Assembly (NCBI GenBank): GCA_021801305.1
Contig: JAJYYD010000013.1
Location: 1 to 18,285 of the forward strand
DNA: 18,285 bases
Direction: 5' to 3'
From: Thermoplasmata archaeon
Lineage (GTDB): Archaea; Thermoplasmatota; Thermoplasmata; Thermoplasmatales; Thermoplasmataceae
The position numbers were made by a program, and so were the translations under genes. Below, one piece after another: positions 6,479 to 13,252 of this stretch. The notes under the pieces were generated by a model. It made no database searches and was not told the DNA's origin. It worked only from the letters and a program-made list of their open reading frames with translations. Position 1 is the first letter of the stretch. Every line of letters begins with the position of its first letter.

Positions 6479-6677
6479 CTTTCCAGTGATCAATAGCTTT
6501 TTTTGATTTGCATAAGTTACATTCCATTGCTTCTTCTGAGGAGTCAACCTCATACAGTTTACTTGGATCATCGCTCGTCAGTTCTTCTAATACATTCACC
6601 TGTTCATACATTGTTTGTTTCACTTCATATCTGATACCTATGTAGAGAGAAAAACCGTTATATTGCGTCAATGGCAC
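6453..6677 (-). CDS. Small repeated ORF, intact copy (unknown function)
   Basis: Up to 74 residues, acidic in the middle, with one Cys pair in EAMECNLCKSKKAIDHW, not enough for a classical zinc ribbon. Unrecognised. It has a frameshifted relative at 14803-14998; similarity begins around IRYEVKQTM, so the functional start may be the GTG at 6623 or the ATG at 6614 rather than the ATG at 6677. The stop codon lies in dispersed repeat E, and the relative's end lies in repeat G, so ORF and repeat travel together. It may be a small gene of a mobile element or cassette. No promoter stands out. Coding status rests on the relationship to the second copy and is moderate. Confidence 0.45.
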   Translation of the reverse strand: MPLTQYNGFSLYIGIRYEVKQTMYEQVNVLEELTSDDPSKLYEVDSSEEAMECNLCKSKKAIDHWKVQNGQAGI

Positions 6678-6860
6678 AATGTTACGATCTGTAAGGGTAC
6701 GTCCACCGCTTGTTAAGAGTATCCGCAGGAATCTCTTGATATCCCGTATAAGATCAGTGGTGAAGCAGACCTTGTTTCACAACTATTCGGGTAAAATTGA
6801 CTGATTTCACAGAATATATGAAGGATATCTGTTAAAGGGAAGATTTTAGGAAACCACGAA

Positions 6861-6871
6861 AACATATTATT
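6861..6871 (+). promoter_or_regulatory. TATA-like promoter of the DUF2075 gene
   Basis: AACATATTATT is centred about 28 bases before the GTG at 6894, the distance expected for a leaderless archaeal transcript. An ATG at 6875 leads to a stop after three codons, supporting the GTG. Confidence 0.45.
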
Positions 6872-6893
6872 CTAATGGTAATTTAACATTATC

Positions 6894-8684
6894 GTGTCTC
6901 TGCCTCTTCTCCTGAACCAATACGAAAGTGATGAAAAAGCCGTTGCAGATTTGATTGACGCATACAGGGATTATTTAAACGAGATTCCGGGGGCCTCTCA
7001 GGTTAGCGTCTGGAAAACGCTTACAAAAGGGGTAATCAATATAATAAGCGGTTACCCGTCGTTTGCTGAATTCCCGATATTCAACCTTGAAAGGGCAGAC
7101 TATGTCATAGTGGATACCGATGCTGCGCAGGTAATTGAGGCAAAGGGATGGAAGAATATTGAACGAATAGACGAAAGGGTTGTCGTGGCTGATGGGGAAC
7201 TGCGCCTTGATCCCTGCTATCAACTTAACAACTATGTTTCAAAATTCAATTATTTTCATTCCAGTGGACGGGAAATAAAATATTCCGGATCACTGCTTCT
7301 TTACAACAACCGAACATACTCTTCTGAAGACTGTGAAATCGTGCATACTTTCGGAGAATTAAGGGACAGGATTGCAGCATTCAGGCGACCCGAAGGCCAG
7401 TCTATTGTCGATAAGATCAGGAACGGTGAGTTTCACGTATCGGATGACTTTATTGAACTGATAAGCCAAAACAAGAGTGAAATTATTTCAAACGCATCAT
7501 CAACTTTGCTTGGAAGAGGTTATGGACTTACCGAAAATCAGGCGCTTCTAATCCATGATGTGCTGGATGCCGTTAAGGGCAACGAGGATAGAACGTTTCT
7601 TGTTAAGGGGAGCAGCGGATCTGGAAAGACCCTTGTTGCAGTATATATGCTGCTCGAGAGTTTTCTAAAAGGATACAATGTATTCCTGGCATACAGGAAC
7701 AACAGGCTTCTCAATACGCTAAAACAGATACTGGAGACGAAGGATAGAAAGTACAGTCTATCTCCACAAATACTTTACTATTCTACAGGCAAAGGCACGG
7801 GGATAGGCGAGGCGAATTTCCCTGCCCGGAACTATGGAAAAATAGACCTGATCATTTATGACGAAGCGCAGAGGATGACGGAGTCAGTCATCAGAACCAC
7901 CCAGGGCAGATCCACAGTGAAGGTCTATTTTTATGATGATAAACAGATACTGATCGGGGACGAGGCAGGCACTTTCGAGAACTTTGAAAAGTCATGCAGA
8001 AACATAACAAAACGTGAGTTCCTCTCCGTCTTCAGATCGCCGGTCCCATACCTGCAGTTTGTGCGACATCTGTTATACGGTGCAAAAGCAACGGGGTTCT
8101 CTGAATACAGGTTAAGAGTATTCGATATGATAAAAGACATGCTTGGGGACCTCCGGAAAATTCACGATCAGGGTATGAAGATAGCACTTATGTGTGCTTT
8201 TACCGAATCAAAAGGAGATATGAGAGAACTAACAGGCATAGACAACAGAAGAATAGGATATCCTCTCGCATCAAACCTTGATATCTACAGGGGAACCGAC
8301 CTTGACATATACTGGCTAATGGACCCGAAAACTGAGTATCCAAGGTACTGGTCGGGAAAAATTGATCCACTATCAAGATGTGCCAGTGTTTACGGTAGTC
8401 AGGGGTTTGAGGCACTGTACACTGGGCTGGTATGGGGGAGGGACCTTATCTGGAGAAATGGATGGGTTGTTAACGGAGAACCAATAACAGACGGAATCGG
8501 GAACCATTACTCCCTGAAGAGATTATCAAAGACTGACCCGGTCAAGGCTTTGGAGCTTCTCAGAAACAGGTACTACATATTGCTAACACGGGGAATAAAA
8601 GGCACTGACATTTTCTTCGAGGACCCAGAAACAGGAAAGAAGGTGAAATCCGATCTGGAATCCATTAATGTCCAATATGAGTGA
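6894..8684 (+). CDS. DUF2075 helicase with N-terminal PD-(D/E)XK-like nuclease domain
   Basis: A 596-residue protein in two parts. Residues 60-130 show a restriction-nuclease-like pattern: ADYVIVD (68-74), then VIEAKGWKN with the E-x-K pair at 82-84, and Gln110 in CYQLNNYVSKF. The second part is a superfamily 1-type helicase/ATPase of DUF2075 (COG3410): Walker A KGSSGSGKT (238-246), motif Ia AYRNNRLL, Walker B DLIIYDEAQRM with DEAQ at 333-336, a FYDDKQ motif (356-361), SVFRSP (388-393), CASVYGSQGFEA (507-517), and RYYILLTRG (569-577) as motif VI with its arginine. DUF2075 proteins are often found in defence islands and mobile regions; substrate and pathway are not established. GTG start. The gene is followed by the remains of a DEAH helicase on the same strand, suggesting a once larger locus. 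Domain calls are strong; a defence role is inference. Confidence 0.88.
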   Translation: MSLPLLLNQYESDEKAVADLIDAYRDYLNEIPGASQVSVWKTLTKGVINIISGYPSFAEFPIFNLERADYVIVDTDAAQVIEAKGWKNIERIDERVVVADGELRLDPCYQLNNYVSKFNYFHSSGREIKYSGSLLLYNNRTYSSEDCEIVHTFGELRDRIAAFRRPEGQSIVDKIRNGEFHVSDDFIELISQNKSEIISNASSTLLGRGYGLTENQALLIHDVLDAVKGNEDRTFLVKGSSGSGKTLVAVYMLLESFLKGYNVFLAYRNNRLLNTLKQILETKDRKYSLSPQILYYSTGKGTGIGEANFPARNYGKIDLIIYDEAQRMTESVIRTTQGRSTVKVYFYDDKQILIGDEAGTFENFEKSCRNITKREFLSVFRSPVPYLQFVRHLLYGAKATGFSEYRLRVFDMIKDMLGDLRKIHDQGMKIALMCAFTESKGDMRELTGIDNRRIGYPLASNLDIYRGTDLDIYWLMDPKTEYPRYWSGKIDPLSRCASVYGSQGFEALYTGLVWGRDLIWRNGWVVNGEPITDGIGNHYSLKRLSKTDPVKALELLRNRYYILLTRGIKGTDIFFEDPETGKKVKSDLESINVQYE

Positions 8685-9044
8685 TCACGGATATTATTAC
8701 AGGAACAGGATTCTCATGCAGACACCTTACAGGGGCCATGGCAAAGGGTGCAACACTTCCTGCAGGTTTATGCGTCACCTTTAAGGAACGACTGTTTTTG
8801 TTGTAATGTTAGCCAGTTTAGCAGCAGCCTTGAAGGATCCCTTTCAACGCGATCACGCAACGTTCCCATATACAAAATGTAACACAATCTCAAAACTAAT
8901 TCAGGGAGAGTGGGTCCGGGAAGTAACTCAAAGGCGCGATAACTTATCAGGAACCTTAGTTGGACAGTATCGGAGATCATGAACAGGAACTGAAGGACTG
9001 CCGGTGGGCTATGCCGGCATGAAAATCGTTTCCGCGGCAATTGA
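8685..9044. other. Decayed region downstream of the DUF2075 gene
   Basis: No intact gene is supported. A 35-codon frame at 8677-8784 (MSDHGYYYRNRILMQTPYRG...) overlaps the DUF2075 stop by eight bases and may be a truncated downstream gene. Short plus-strand stretches such as LAAALKDPFQRDHATFPYTK (about 8810-8870) look protein-like but break quickly. Probably the 5' part of the ruined helicase gene that becomes recognisable at 9045. Confidence 0.35.
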
Positions 9045-9245
9045 ACTGATCCGTTCCATTATGATTACATAGTGATAGACGAGTTTCACCATGCTGCTTC
9101 AACCAGCTACCAGAAGCTCCTTGAATATTATCATCCAAGGGTGCTAATGGGGCTTACAGCGACCTCTGGACGCATGGGTAAAAATAATATCCTTCCTTAT
9201 TTCTGAACCATATATCTGCCGGAAGCATTGGTCTAGTGTGGGGTT
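9045..9245 (+). pseudogene. Remnant of a DEAH-box superfamily II helicase
   Basis: The plus frame reads DPFHYDYIVIDEFHHAASTS, YQKLLEYYHPRVLMGLTATS, then GRMGKNNILPYF. This is the Walker B (VIDEFHH) and motif III (GLTAT) region of restriction-type superfamily II helicases, of the kind that carry DUF3427 or phospholipase-D-like domains, where the intact text is near 'GLTATPERMDG..IL.YF'. The same frame continues past a TGA into TIYLPEALV, matching the family's RLPEAL segment, then meets a TAG; another TGA sits at 9042. The Walker A part is missing. A clear gene ruin lying in tandem with the nuclease-helicase gene. Confidence 0.75.
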
Positions 9246-9381
9246 ATTGCAAGTGCGGAAACATGCCTTCAATCCTTCCGATTGGTCATAAACAGATGGT
9301 ATTCCTGAGGTTCTCGCCTAACTCCTGACGTTATGGGACTTCTTTGCCTGACTGTAATGGTGACCTGAAAGTATGAACAAT

Positions 9382-9393
9382 CCTACTAGTAGG
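9382..9393. promoter_or_regulatory. Palindromic candidate operator before the RHH-fusion gene
   Basis: CCTACTAGTAGG is a perfect 12-base palindrome ending ten bases before the ATG at 9404. It sits just upstream of a TATA-like AGTATTAAT (9397-9405) that would serve a start at 9440. Autoregulation by the ribbon-helix-helix protein it precedes is likely. Confidence 0.55.
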
Positions 9394-9403
9394 AAAAGTA
9401 TTA

Positions 9404-9961
9404 ATGCTTGAAAATCATACAATTTGGATGAGGGGAGCAATGGCCCAGAAGATAAGCATATCCCTGGATGAAAAGATAGTAAAGCTCATAGATATGGACA
9501 GGGGAGACGTCCCCAGGAGCAGGTATATAGAGAATGTCATTAAATCCGCCGGATTTCTACTGGAAGCTCTGTGGCTATTTTCGGATGAGTTTGACAGCAT
9601 CGGCGCATGGGAAAGATGGGTGTCTGCCCATACGTCACAACCGATAGGCAAACCCCTGCATAAACATGAAGGTTATCTATCAATCTCAGGAGGATCTATG
9701 CATTTCTACACTCCAAATATGGACCCACTTTACGTGGTGAAAAGAGATTCCATTACTGACATATCGGTGGGATACGATGAATTTTTCAAAAGATTCAGGG
9801 ATTCCAGAGGCCTTATACCACCCATGAAAGTGACCCTTCAGAACAAGTCGATCTATATGTTTACTAAATCTCTTGGAAAGAGAGGGATAGGAAAAAACGG
9901 TATGTTCCGGGGTGAAAATGAGGCCATTCTGGCTTGGTTCAGGAACCCGCTGCAGGAGTAG
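9404..9961 (+). CDS. Ribbon-helix-helix protein fused to a possible GRAM/PH-like domain
   Basis: Up to 185 residues. About residues 13-50 (AQKISISLDEKIVKLIDMDR, PRSRYIENVIKSA) are a textbook ribbon-helix-helix with strand KISISL and Arg-rich turn, of the antitoxin/CopG type. After a short linker (EALWLFSDEFDSIGAWERW) a beta-rich part follows: HEGYLSISGGSMHFYTPNMD (about 88-107), LYVVKRDSITDISVGYDEFF (110-129), MKVTLQNKSIYMFT (143-156), and a closing helix ENEAILAWF. Strand order, the 'G.L.....l.f' beginning and the final helix resemble a GRAM/PH-like fold; this is inferred from pattern only. No enzyme motif is seen. ATG at 9404 is the longest start; an ATG at 9440 has a GAGGGGAG Shine-Dalgarno-like stretch before it and gives the usual RHH N-terminus, so it may be the true one. 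It could be a regulator sensing something through its C-terminal domain. Confidence 0.65.
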   Translation: MLENHTIWMRGAMAQKISISLDEKIVKLIDMDRGDVPRSRYIENVIKSAGFLLEALWLFSDEFDSIGAWERWVSAHTSQPIGKPLHKHEGYLSISGGSMHFYTPNMDPLYVVKRDSITDISVGYDEFFKRFRDSRGLIPPMKVTLQNKSIYMFTKSLGKRGIGKNGMFRGENEAILAWFRNPLQE

Positions 9962-10170
9962 CCTGCTGTTTCCTCAATTGGAGTTCATCCATAGAATCCG
10001 CAATTTATGGATATTTCCCAGATGGACTCAATCGGAGCGCCAATCTCATATCCGGCAGCCTGACGCTACATGTGTATTGATCTCCACAACCCGCTTGATG
10101 CCTCAGTAAGATATCGACCGGTTCATGTTTTTAAGAAACAACCGTTTTCAAGGATTCTCCCAACAGGCAG

Positions 10171-10180
10171 AAATTTATAT
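10171..10180 (+). promoter_or_regulatory. TATA-like box for the small Cys/His protein
   Basis: AAATTTATAT lies 25-34 bases before the ATG at 10205, the classic leaderless distance; this also decides the start. Confidence 0.45.
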
Positions 10181-10204
10181 TCCTGTGAATTTGCTTATTG
10201 GATT

Positions 10205-10441
10205 ATGGCAAGACTGCAGTTTGGCGTGTGCAAAAATTGTGGGCATTCGATCGCCATGAGAGATTCTGTTTGGCTTCACCATATCACACGGAGCAGACTC
10301 CTGAACCTGCCCCACTGGCCTGCAGGACATGTACTAACTGAGGACTGTAAATGGCACTGTGACTGCAGGATTCCTGAACCCGATCCGTCCAGGACGGTAA
10401 AATCAAAATTTGTGTATCTGGGAAGGGCGACTGATCGCTGA
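10205..10441 (+). CDS. Small Cys/His-rich (putative zinc-binding) protein
   Basis: Seventy-eight residues starting MARLQFGVCKNCGHSIAMRD. Candidate metal ligands are Cys9 and Cys12 (CKNC), the His pair in WLHHITRS, and the later HVLTEDCKWHCDCRIPEP with three Cys. One CxxC near the N-terminus plus a C-x3-C-x-C cluster could form a zinc ribbon or treble-clef-like site. The frame is open upstream to 10070, but the promoter at 10171-10180 and the sudden gain of sensible composition place the start at 10205. Function unknown; such small zinc proteins are common in archaea and often bind nucleic acid or partners. Same strand as its neighbours. Confidence 0.55.
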   Translation: MARLQFGVCKNCGHSIAMRDSVWLHHITRSRLLNLPHWPAGHVLTEDCKWHCDCRIPEPDPSRTVKSKFVYLGRATDR

Positions 10442-10822
10442 AGAACGTTGATATATTTTCGGCTTTGTGCTCACCCAGATAAAGACGATGCCTGCACATT
10501 CATTATGCAACTAATACTGAATGGATTTCGCATGAATTCAAAATTGAATGATCCTTGCATGTTTATGGAAAATAAACGGTGCGAAAGATAGCACTAACTC
10601 AATAAACCATACTCAAGTTTTTCCCTCACTGGGCGTTCATTCATTTGCTTGGGGATCTCCGGGAATCCCGATGGGATATTTGAGAGGGTTTTCTGCAAGA
10701 TTGATCAATTCGAAATCTGTCGTTGATCAGAAATGATCGAGGAAGCAAGAATGGATGAAAAGGCACGGATCAACCCGGACAGAGGAGCAAGGTAAAAAAA
10801 GAAGAGAGAGAAAGCGGATGAA
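10442..10822. other. Intergenic stretch with a possible antitoxin remnant
   Basis: Mostly without a credible gene. Near the right end, 10752-10803 encodes MDEKARINPDRGAR before a stop, which loosely recalls the 'DEKGRI.IP...R' start of AbrB/MazE-type antitoxins. This could be the stump of the antitoxin that once preceded the PIN gene at 10823. The resemblance is short and may be chance. Confidence 0.25.
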
Positions 10823-11203
10823 ATGCCTTACGCAGATACAGAATTCCTCGTTGCAATTTGCAATTCAGATGATGGGCTGAATTCATGGGCATTAAAGGTG
10901 CTTGAGAGTTATACAGGAGAAACTTACACGTCCATTCTAACGCTGGTGGAACTTGCGCTGGTTAGAGTCAGAAAGGAAGTTCATGTGGAAGAGATGATTG
11001 CCAGCGTCCTGTTCATTGCCAGGCTGACCGGTGCAGGCGAGTATTGTACCATTGTGGCGGCCCATCCAATAGAACATGAAAAAGCAGGATTGTTCGACTC
11101 ATTCCACGCCTCACTCTGCGAGGACGAGATCATCAGCTCGGATCATATGTACGATAAACCTGGAGTTAAGCGTGCGGGATCAGAATTTCTCCAGAAGCAG
11201 TAA
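10823..11203 (+). CDS. Solitary PIN-domain (VapC-like) protein
   Basis: About 126 residues. Acidic PIN positions are visible at Asp5 (YADTEFLVAI), Glu43 (LTLVELALVRV), Asp92 (LFDSFHASL) and Asp107 (IISSDHMYD), so the active site looks complete. It lacks an intact antitoxin gene upstream, where a VapB would normally overlap; only a purine-rich stretch and a possible antitoxin stump (10752-10803) precede it. It could be an inactive or weak toxin, be restrained by an antitoxin elsewhere, or act as a housekeeping PIN nuclease. Followed by repeat F. ATG at 10823; no strong promoter is visible. Confidence 0.82.
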   Translation: MPYADTEFLVAICNSDDGLNSWALKVLESYTGETYTSILTLVELALVRVRKEVHVEEMIASVLFIARLTGAGEYCTIVAAHPIEHEKAGLFDSFHASLCEDEIISSDHMYDKPGVKRAGSEFLQKQ

Positions 11204-11256
11204 TGAAAGATCTACTTTTCATAATGGAATTGTGAAATATTTTGAATTCTAAACAG

Positions 11257-11300
11257 AGTATTCCCTTATACCTTCAATCAAATACCGGCCGATCCACATT
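11257..11300 (+). repeat. Dispersed repeat, copy F
   Basis: AGTATTCCCTTATACCTTCA followed by ATCAAATACCGGCCGATCCA matches copies A and D closely. No strong hairpin is seen at its right end. Lies between the solitary PIN gene and VapBC module 4, overlapping the stop of a minus-strand gene remnant. Confidence 0.7.
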
Positions 11301-11468
11301 GCGAACTTCGTTTGACCGGGATTTGTGGAATGTTTCAGGTTTTCTTTTTAGGTTTATCCTTTGATTCCAACCAAACGTTGTGGCGTCAAGGTACTCTGGT
11401 TTTCCCCTGATCAGACCATTTCCAAATTTAAAAGCATCAACTGATCTTCCGGGGAATAGTTCAGAGTT
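11274..11468 (-). pseudogene. Remnant of an unrecognised gene
   Basis: A 64-codon minus-strand frame with no start codon at its beginning, ending at a TGA at 11274. It includes SVDAFKFGNGLIRGKPEYLD followed by ATTFGWNQRINLKRKPETFH and KSRSNEVRNVDRPVFD. The composition is protein-like and basic, but no family is recognised. Its last codons are repeat F, echoing the small ORF whose last codons are repeat E. Could be the tail of a transposon or cassette gene. Confidence 0.35.
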
Positions 11469-11692
11469 TCAGGAGTAACGGCGCATTCTCGAAATCAATA
11501 ACTGCTTTTTGAAAGAGCATTACAGAGAGGCAAAACTGTTCGTGTGAGGGAAAACGGAAATGAAAGTTTCACCGTTCAGAAAAGTTATTTGAAATTTAAT
11601 CTGTTGAACGCCGGATCAAGTCAATAGGGCTTTTAAAGTGCTGTAATGCCGTTTGATCAAAGGCATTAATAATTTGTATACTATTCGTAAAC

Positions 11693-11923
11693 ATGAGCAG
11701 GGTAATCTGTATACGCATTGATGACAGAGATTACGAAAAGCTCGTTGAAAGTGGTATCAACCCGCCAGAGAAACTCAAAGAATACGTGAGAAAAATGACG
11801 CACGATCTCAATGCCCTTCAGCAAAGGGAGAAGCTCGATGCCATAATAAGAGAGAGAGTTAAGCCATCCGAGCCGGGTTTCGCTTCCAGGAGTATCAGGG
11901 ATGACAGGGATTCAGGTCATTGA
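11693..11923 (+). CDS. vapB: VapB-type antitoxin, module 4
   Basis: Seventy-six residues. MSRVICIRIDDRDYEKLVES plus NPPEKLKEYVRKMTHDLNAL fits the strand-helix-helix of a ribbon-helix-helix VapB; the polar tail (VKPSEPGFASRSIRDDRDSG) is the presumed toxin-binding arm. The ATG at 11693 follows an A/T-rich stretch (TTAATAATTTGTATAC), whose GTATAC is a short palindrome. Overlaps vapC by 23 bases. Confidence 0.85.
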   Translation: MSRVICIRIDDRDYEKLVESGINPPEKLKEYVRKMTHDLNALQQREKLDAIIRERVKPSEPGFASRSIRDDRDSGH

Positions 11924-12299
11924 CTCATCCATACTGGTCAGGTACGTTTCCCACGAGCCGGGTTGGGAAAAAGCAGGCGATTTCGTAACAACTGGCACAA
12001 CACTCGGATTTGCTTTGCTGGAAACTGGTAATGCCCTAAGGAAGAAGGCCATGAGACATGAAATTGCGATCGAGGACCTGCGGGATATCGTGGAATCTCT
12101 CAGATCGATTGTTCTGATTGCGGACGATTCTCCCCTGCTGTACAAAGCTGTTATCCTGGCTGTAAAGTTAGAAATCACCGTCTACGATGCCATGTTCATT
12201 CAGTTCGCTCTCGAAAACGAGGGGGAGCTTGTTACATCGGACCGGAAGCAGGCGGAAGCTGCAGAACTTACCGGTGTAAAGGTTGTCAGAATGGAATGA
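11901..12299 (+). CDS. vapC: VapC-type toxin, PIN-domain ribonuclease
   Basis: About 132 residues. Active-site acids are Asp8 in IQVIDSSILVRYV, Glu41 in ALLETGNALRKKA, Asp96 in ITVYDAMFIQFAL and Asp114 in LVTSDRKQAEAA. Full-length and intact. Starts within the antitoxin gene, as in modules 1 to 3. It ends 72 bases before the convergent antitoxin-like gene on the other strand. Sequence subgroup differs from the other PIN proteins in the window, pointing to separate acquisition rather than local duplication. Confidence 0.93.
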   Translation: MTGIQVIDSSILVRYVSHEPGWEKAGDFVTTGTTLGFALLETGNALRKKAMRHEIAIEDLRDIVESLRSIVLIADDSPLLYKAVILAVKLEITVYDAMFIQFALENEGELVTSDRKQAEAAELTGVKVVRME

Positions 12300-12371
12300 C
12301 ATCCCCGGGAAGCATTGTTCGCTTGAGTACAGCAACAGATCTATAACATTTTCTAACTGTCAGGGTACAGA

Positions 12372-12614
12372 TCAATCCAAGGATAGCCTTCTCTTTAATT
12401 CGTCAAGTGAAATAACTCTGCCTTCCGCTACATCCAGAGAACTTTCTAGGAGAGATGCTTTGAATTCATCAGTGTATTTACCCCCGTCATCACCCTCAGG
12501 GATCAGGCTCAATAAGGCTCTTATCAGTTTGTCATAGGTCATGTTACCAGCTGCCTTCAGCACCTCCAGCCTCATTTTGGTGGCATCGCTTATTTGGATT
12601 GTGGATTTATTCAT
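12372..12614 (-). CDS. Orphan ribbon-helix-helix antitoxin-like protein
   Basis: Eighty residues. N-terminal KSTIQISDATKMRLEVLKAA and MTYDKLIRALLSLIP form the strand and two helices of an archaeal RHH family (similar in style to DUF7557). The C-terminal SSLDVAEGRVISLDELKRRL is the tail common to RelB/ParD-type antitoxins ('i..Gr.is.eel..rl'). No toxin gene follows on its strand: it converges on vapC module 4 with only 72 bases between. Upstream on the same strand (12729-12911) is a PIN fragment, perhaps a former partner in the unusual toxin-first order, or an unrelated ruin. ATG at 12614. Confidence 0.7.
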   Translation of the reverse strand: MNKSTIQISDATKMRLEVLKAAGNMTYDKLIRALLSLIPEGDDGGKYTDEFKASLLESSLDVAEGRVISLDELKRRLSLD

Positions 12615-12667
12615 TCTTTCCTATGATCAGGGAGTATGACAATTTAAACTTGGCTTCCGCATGACAG

Positions 12668-12757
12668 ACATTAGCATTGTTTCATGCAAAATCCGTGTAT
12701 GACAATGTTTTTTGTAAAACATCAGGGGTTATGTATGTGCACATTCACGGATTCTGG
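12668..12757. repeat. Inverted-arm repeat, unit 1
   Basis: Contains ACATTAGCATTGTTTCATGC leading into left arm AATCCGTG (12690-12697), an inner ATGTTTTTTGT, and right arm CACGGATT (12746-12753), a perfect 8-base inverted repeat separated by 48 bases. A related unit lies at 13948-14051. Both lie directly downstream of a minus-strand gene or remnant. Confidence 0.6.
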
Positions 12758-12911
12758 GATATGGCAGACCTAGTGTTTTCAGAATGTGAGAGGCTTCCTG
12801 GCTCTCCGATGAAATGCATATATTTCTCGTATCCACATTAACCGGAACAACATCCAGGCTGTTCAGAGACTTTCGTATGCTCTCTATTGTTGTTTCGGTA
12901 CGTTTTTCCAT
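12729..12911 (-). pseudogene. PIN-domain (VapC-like) C-terminal remnant
   Basis: Reads MEKRTETTIESIRKSLNSLD, VVPVNVDTRNICISSESQEA, then SHILKTLGLPYPRIRECAHT. The 'SL..L.vvPV' strand and 'lGLPYPdalh' segment are characteristic of the second half of VapC proteins; here the catalytic Asp after GLPYP is replaced (PRIRE) and the N-terminal half with the first acidic residues is missing. The open frame extends to 12971 but without PIN features. The end overlaps the right arm of repeat unit 1. Most likely a decayed toxin. Confidence 0.45.
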
Positions 12912-13252
12912 GATCCATGAGGGAAGAAGACTGAACTTACAATCTCTGAAACAGTACGAATTCCTTCGCAATTAAAGTTTACACCTGTTTCTCTTCAATC
13001 AGTAATCATCATGATCCGGTCTGAATCAGAACAGGTTCTGGATCTCCTCAACAGGATCAGCATTCCACACCCAGAAAAAATTCATTGATGGTGCACGGAC
13101 AAAAAGAACATAAATTCTGCAGAAAAGAAAGTAAAATAGCACATAAGTATGCATTCTCAAAAAGATTGAACTGCGGAACTCAGGTTTGAATTCTTCCATG
13201 AAAAAAGTTCGCCTGGAGAACCTCTCTTCCAGCATGAAAGCGCATCGGCAGC

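Noticed and set aside
8768..9040. 90-codon minus-strand frame
   Set aside because: No recognisable domain and an odd Leu/Arg/Phe composition; it lies opposite the decayed plus-strand helicase region and is best explained as a shadow.
10548..10736. 62-codon plus-strand frame before the solitary PIN gene
   Set aside because: Does not look like any antitoxin family and has no promoter; probably non-coding.
12283..12537. 84-codon plus-strand frame after vapC module 4
   Set aside because: Antisense to the orphan RHH antitoxin gene, Ser-rich shadow composition.
13026..13235. 69-codon minus-strand frame downstream of the DHFR-family gene
   Set aside because: Phe/Tyr/Met-rich with no promoter or family signal, and coding quality is poor; nothing supports a gene.
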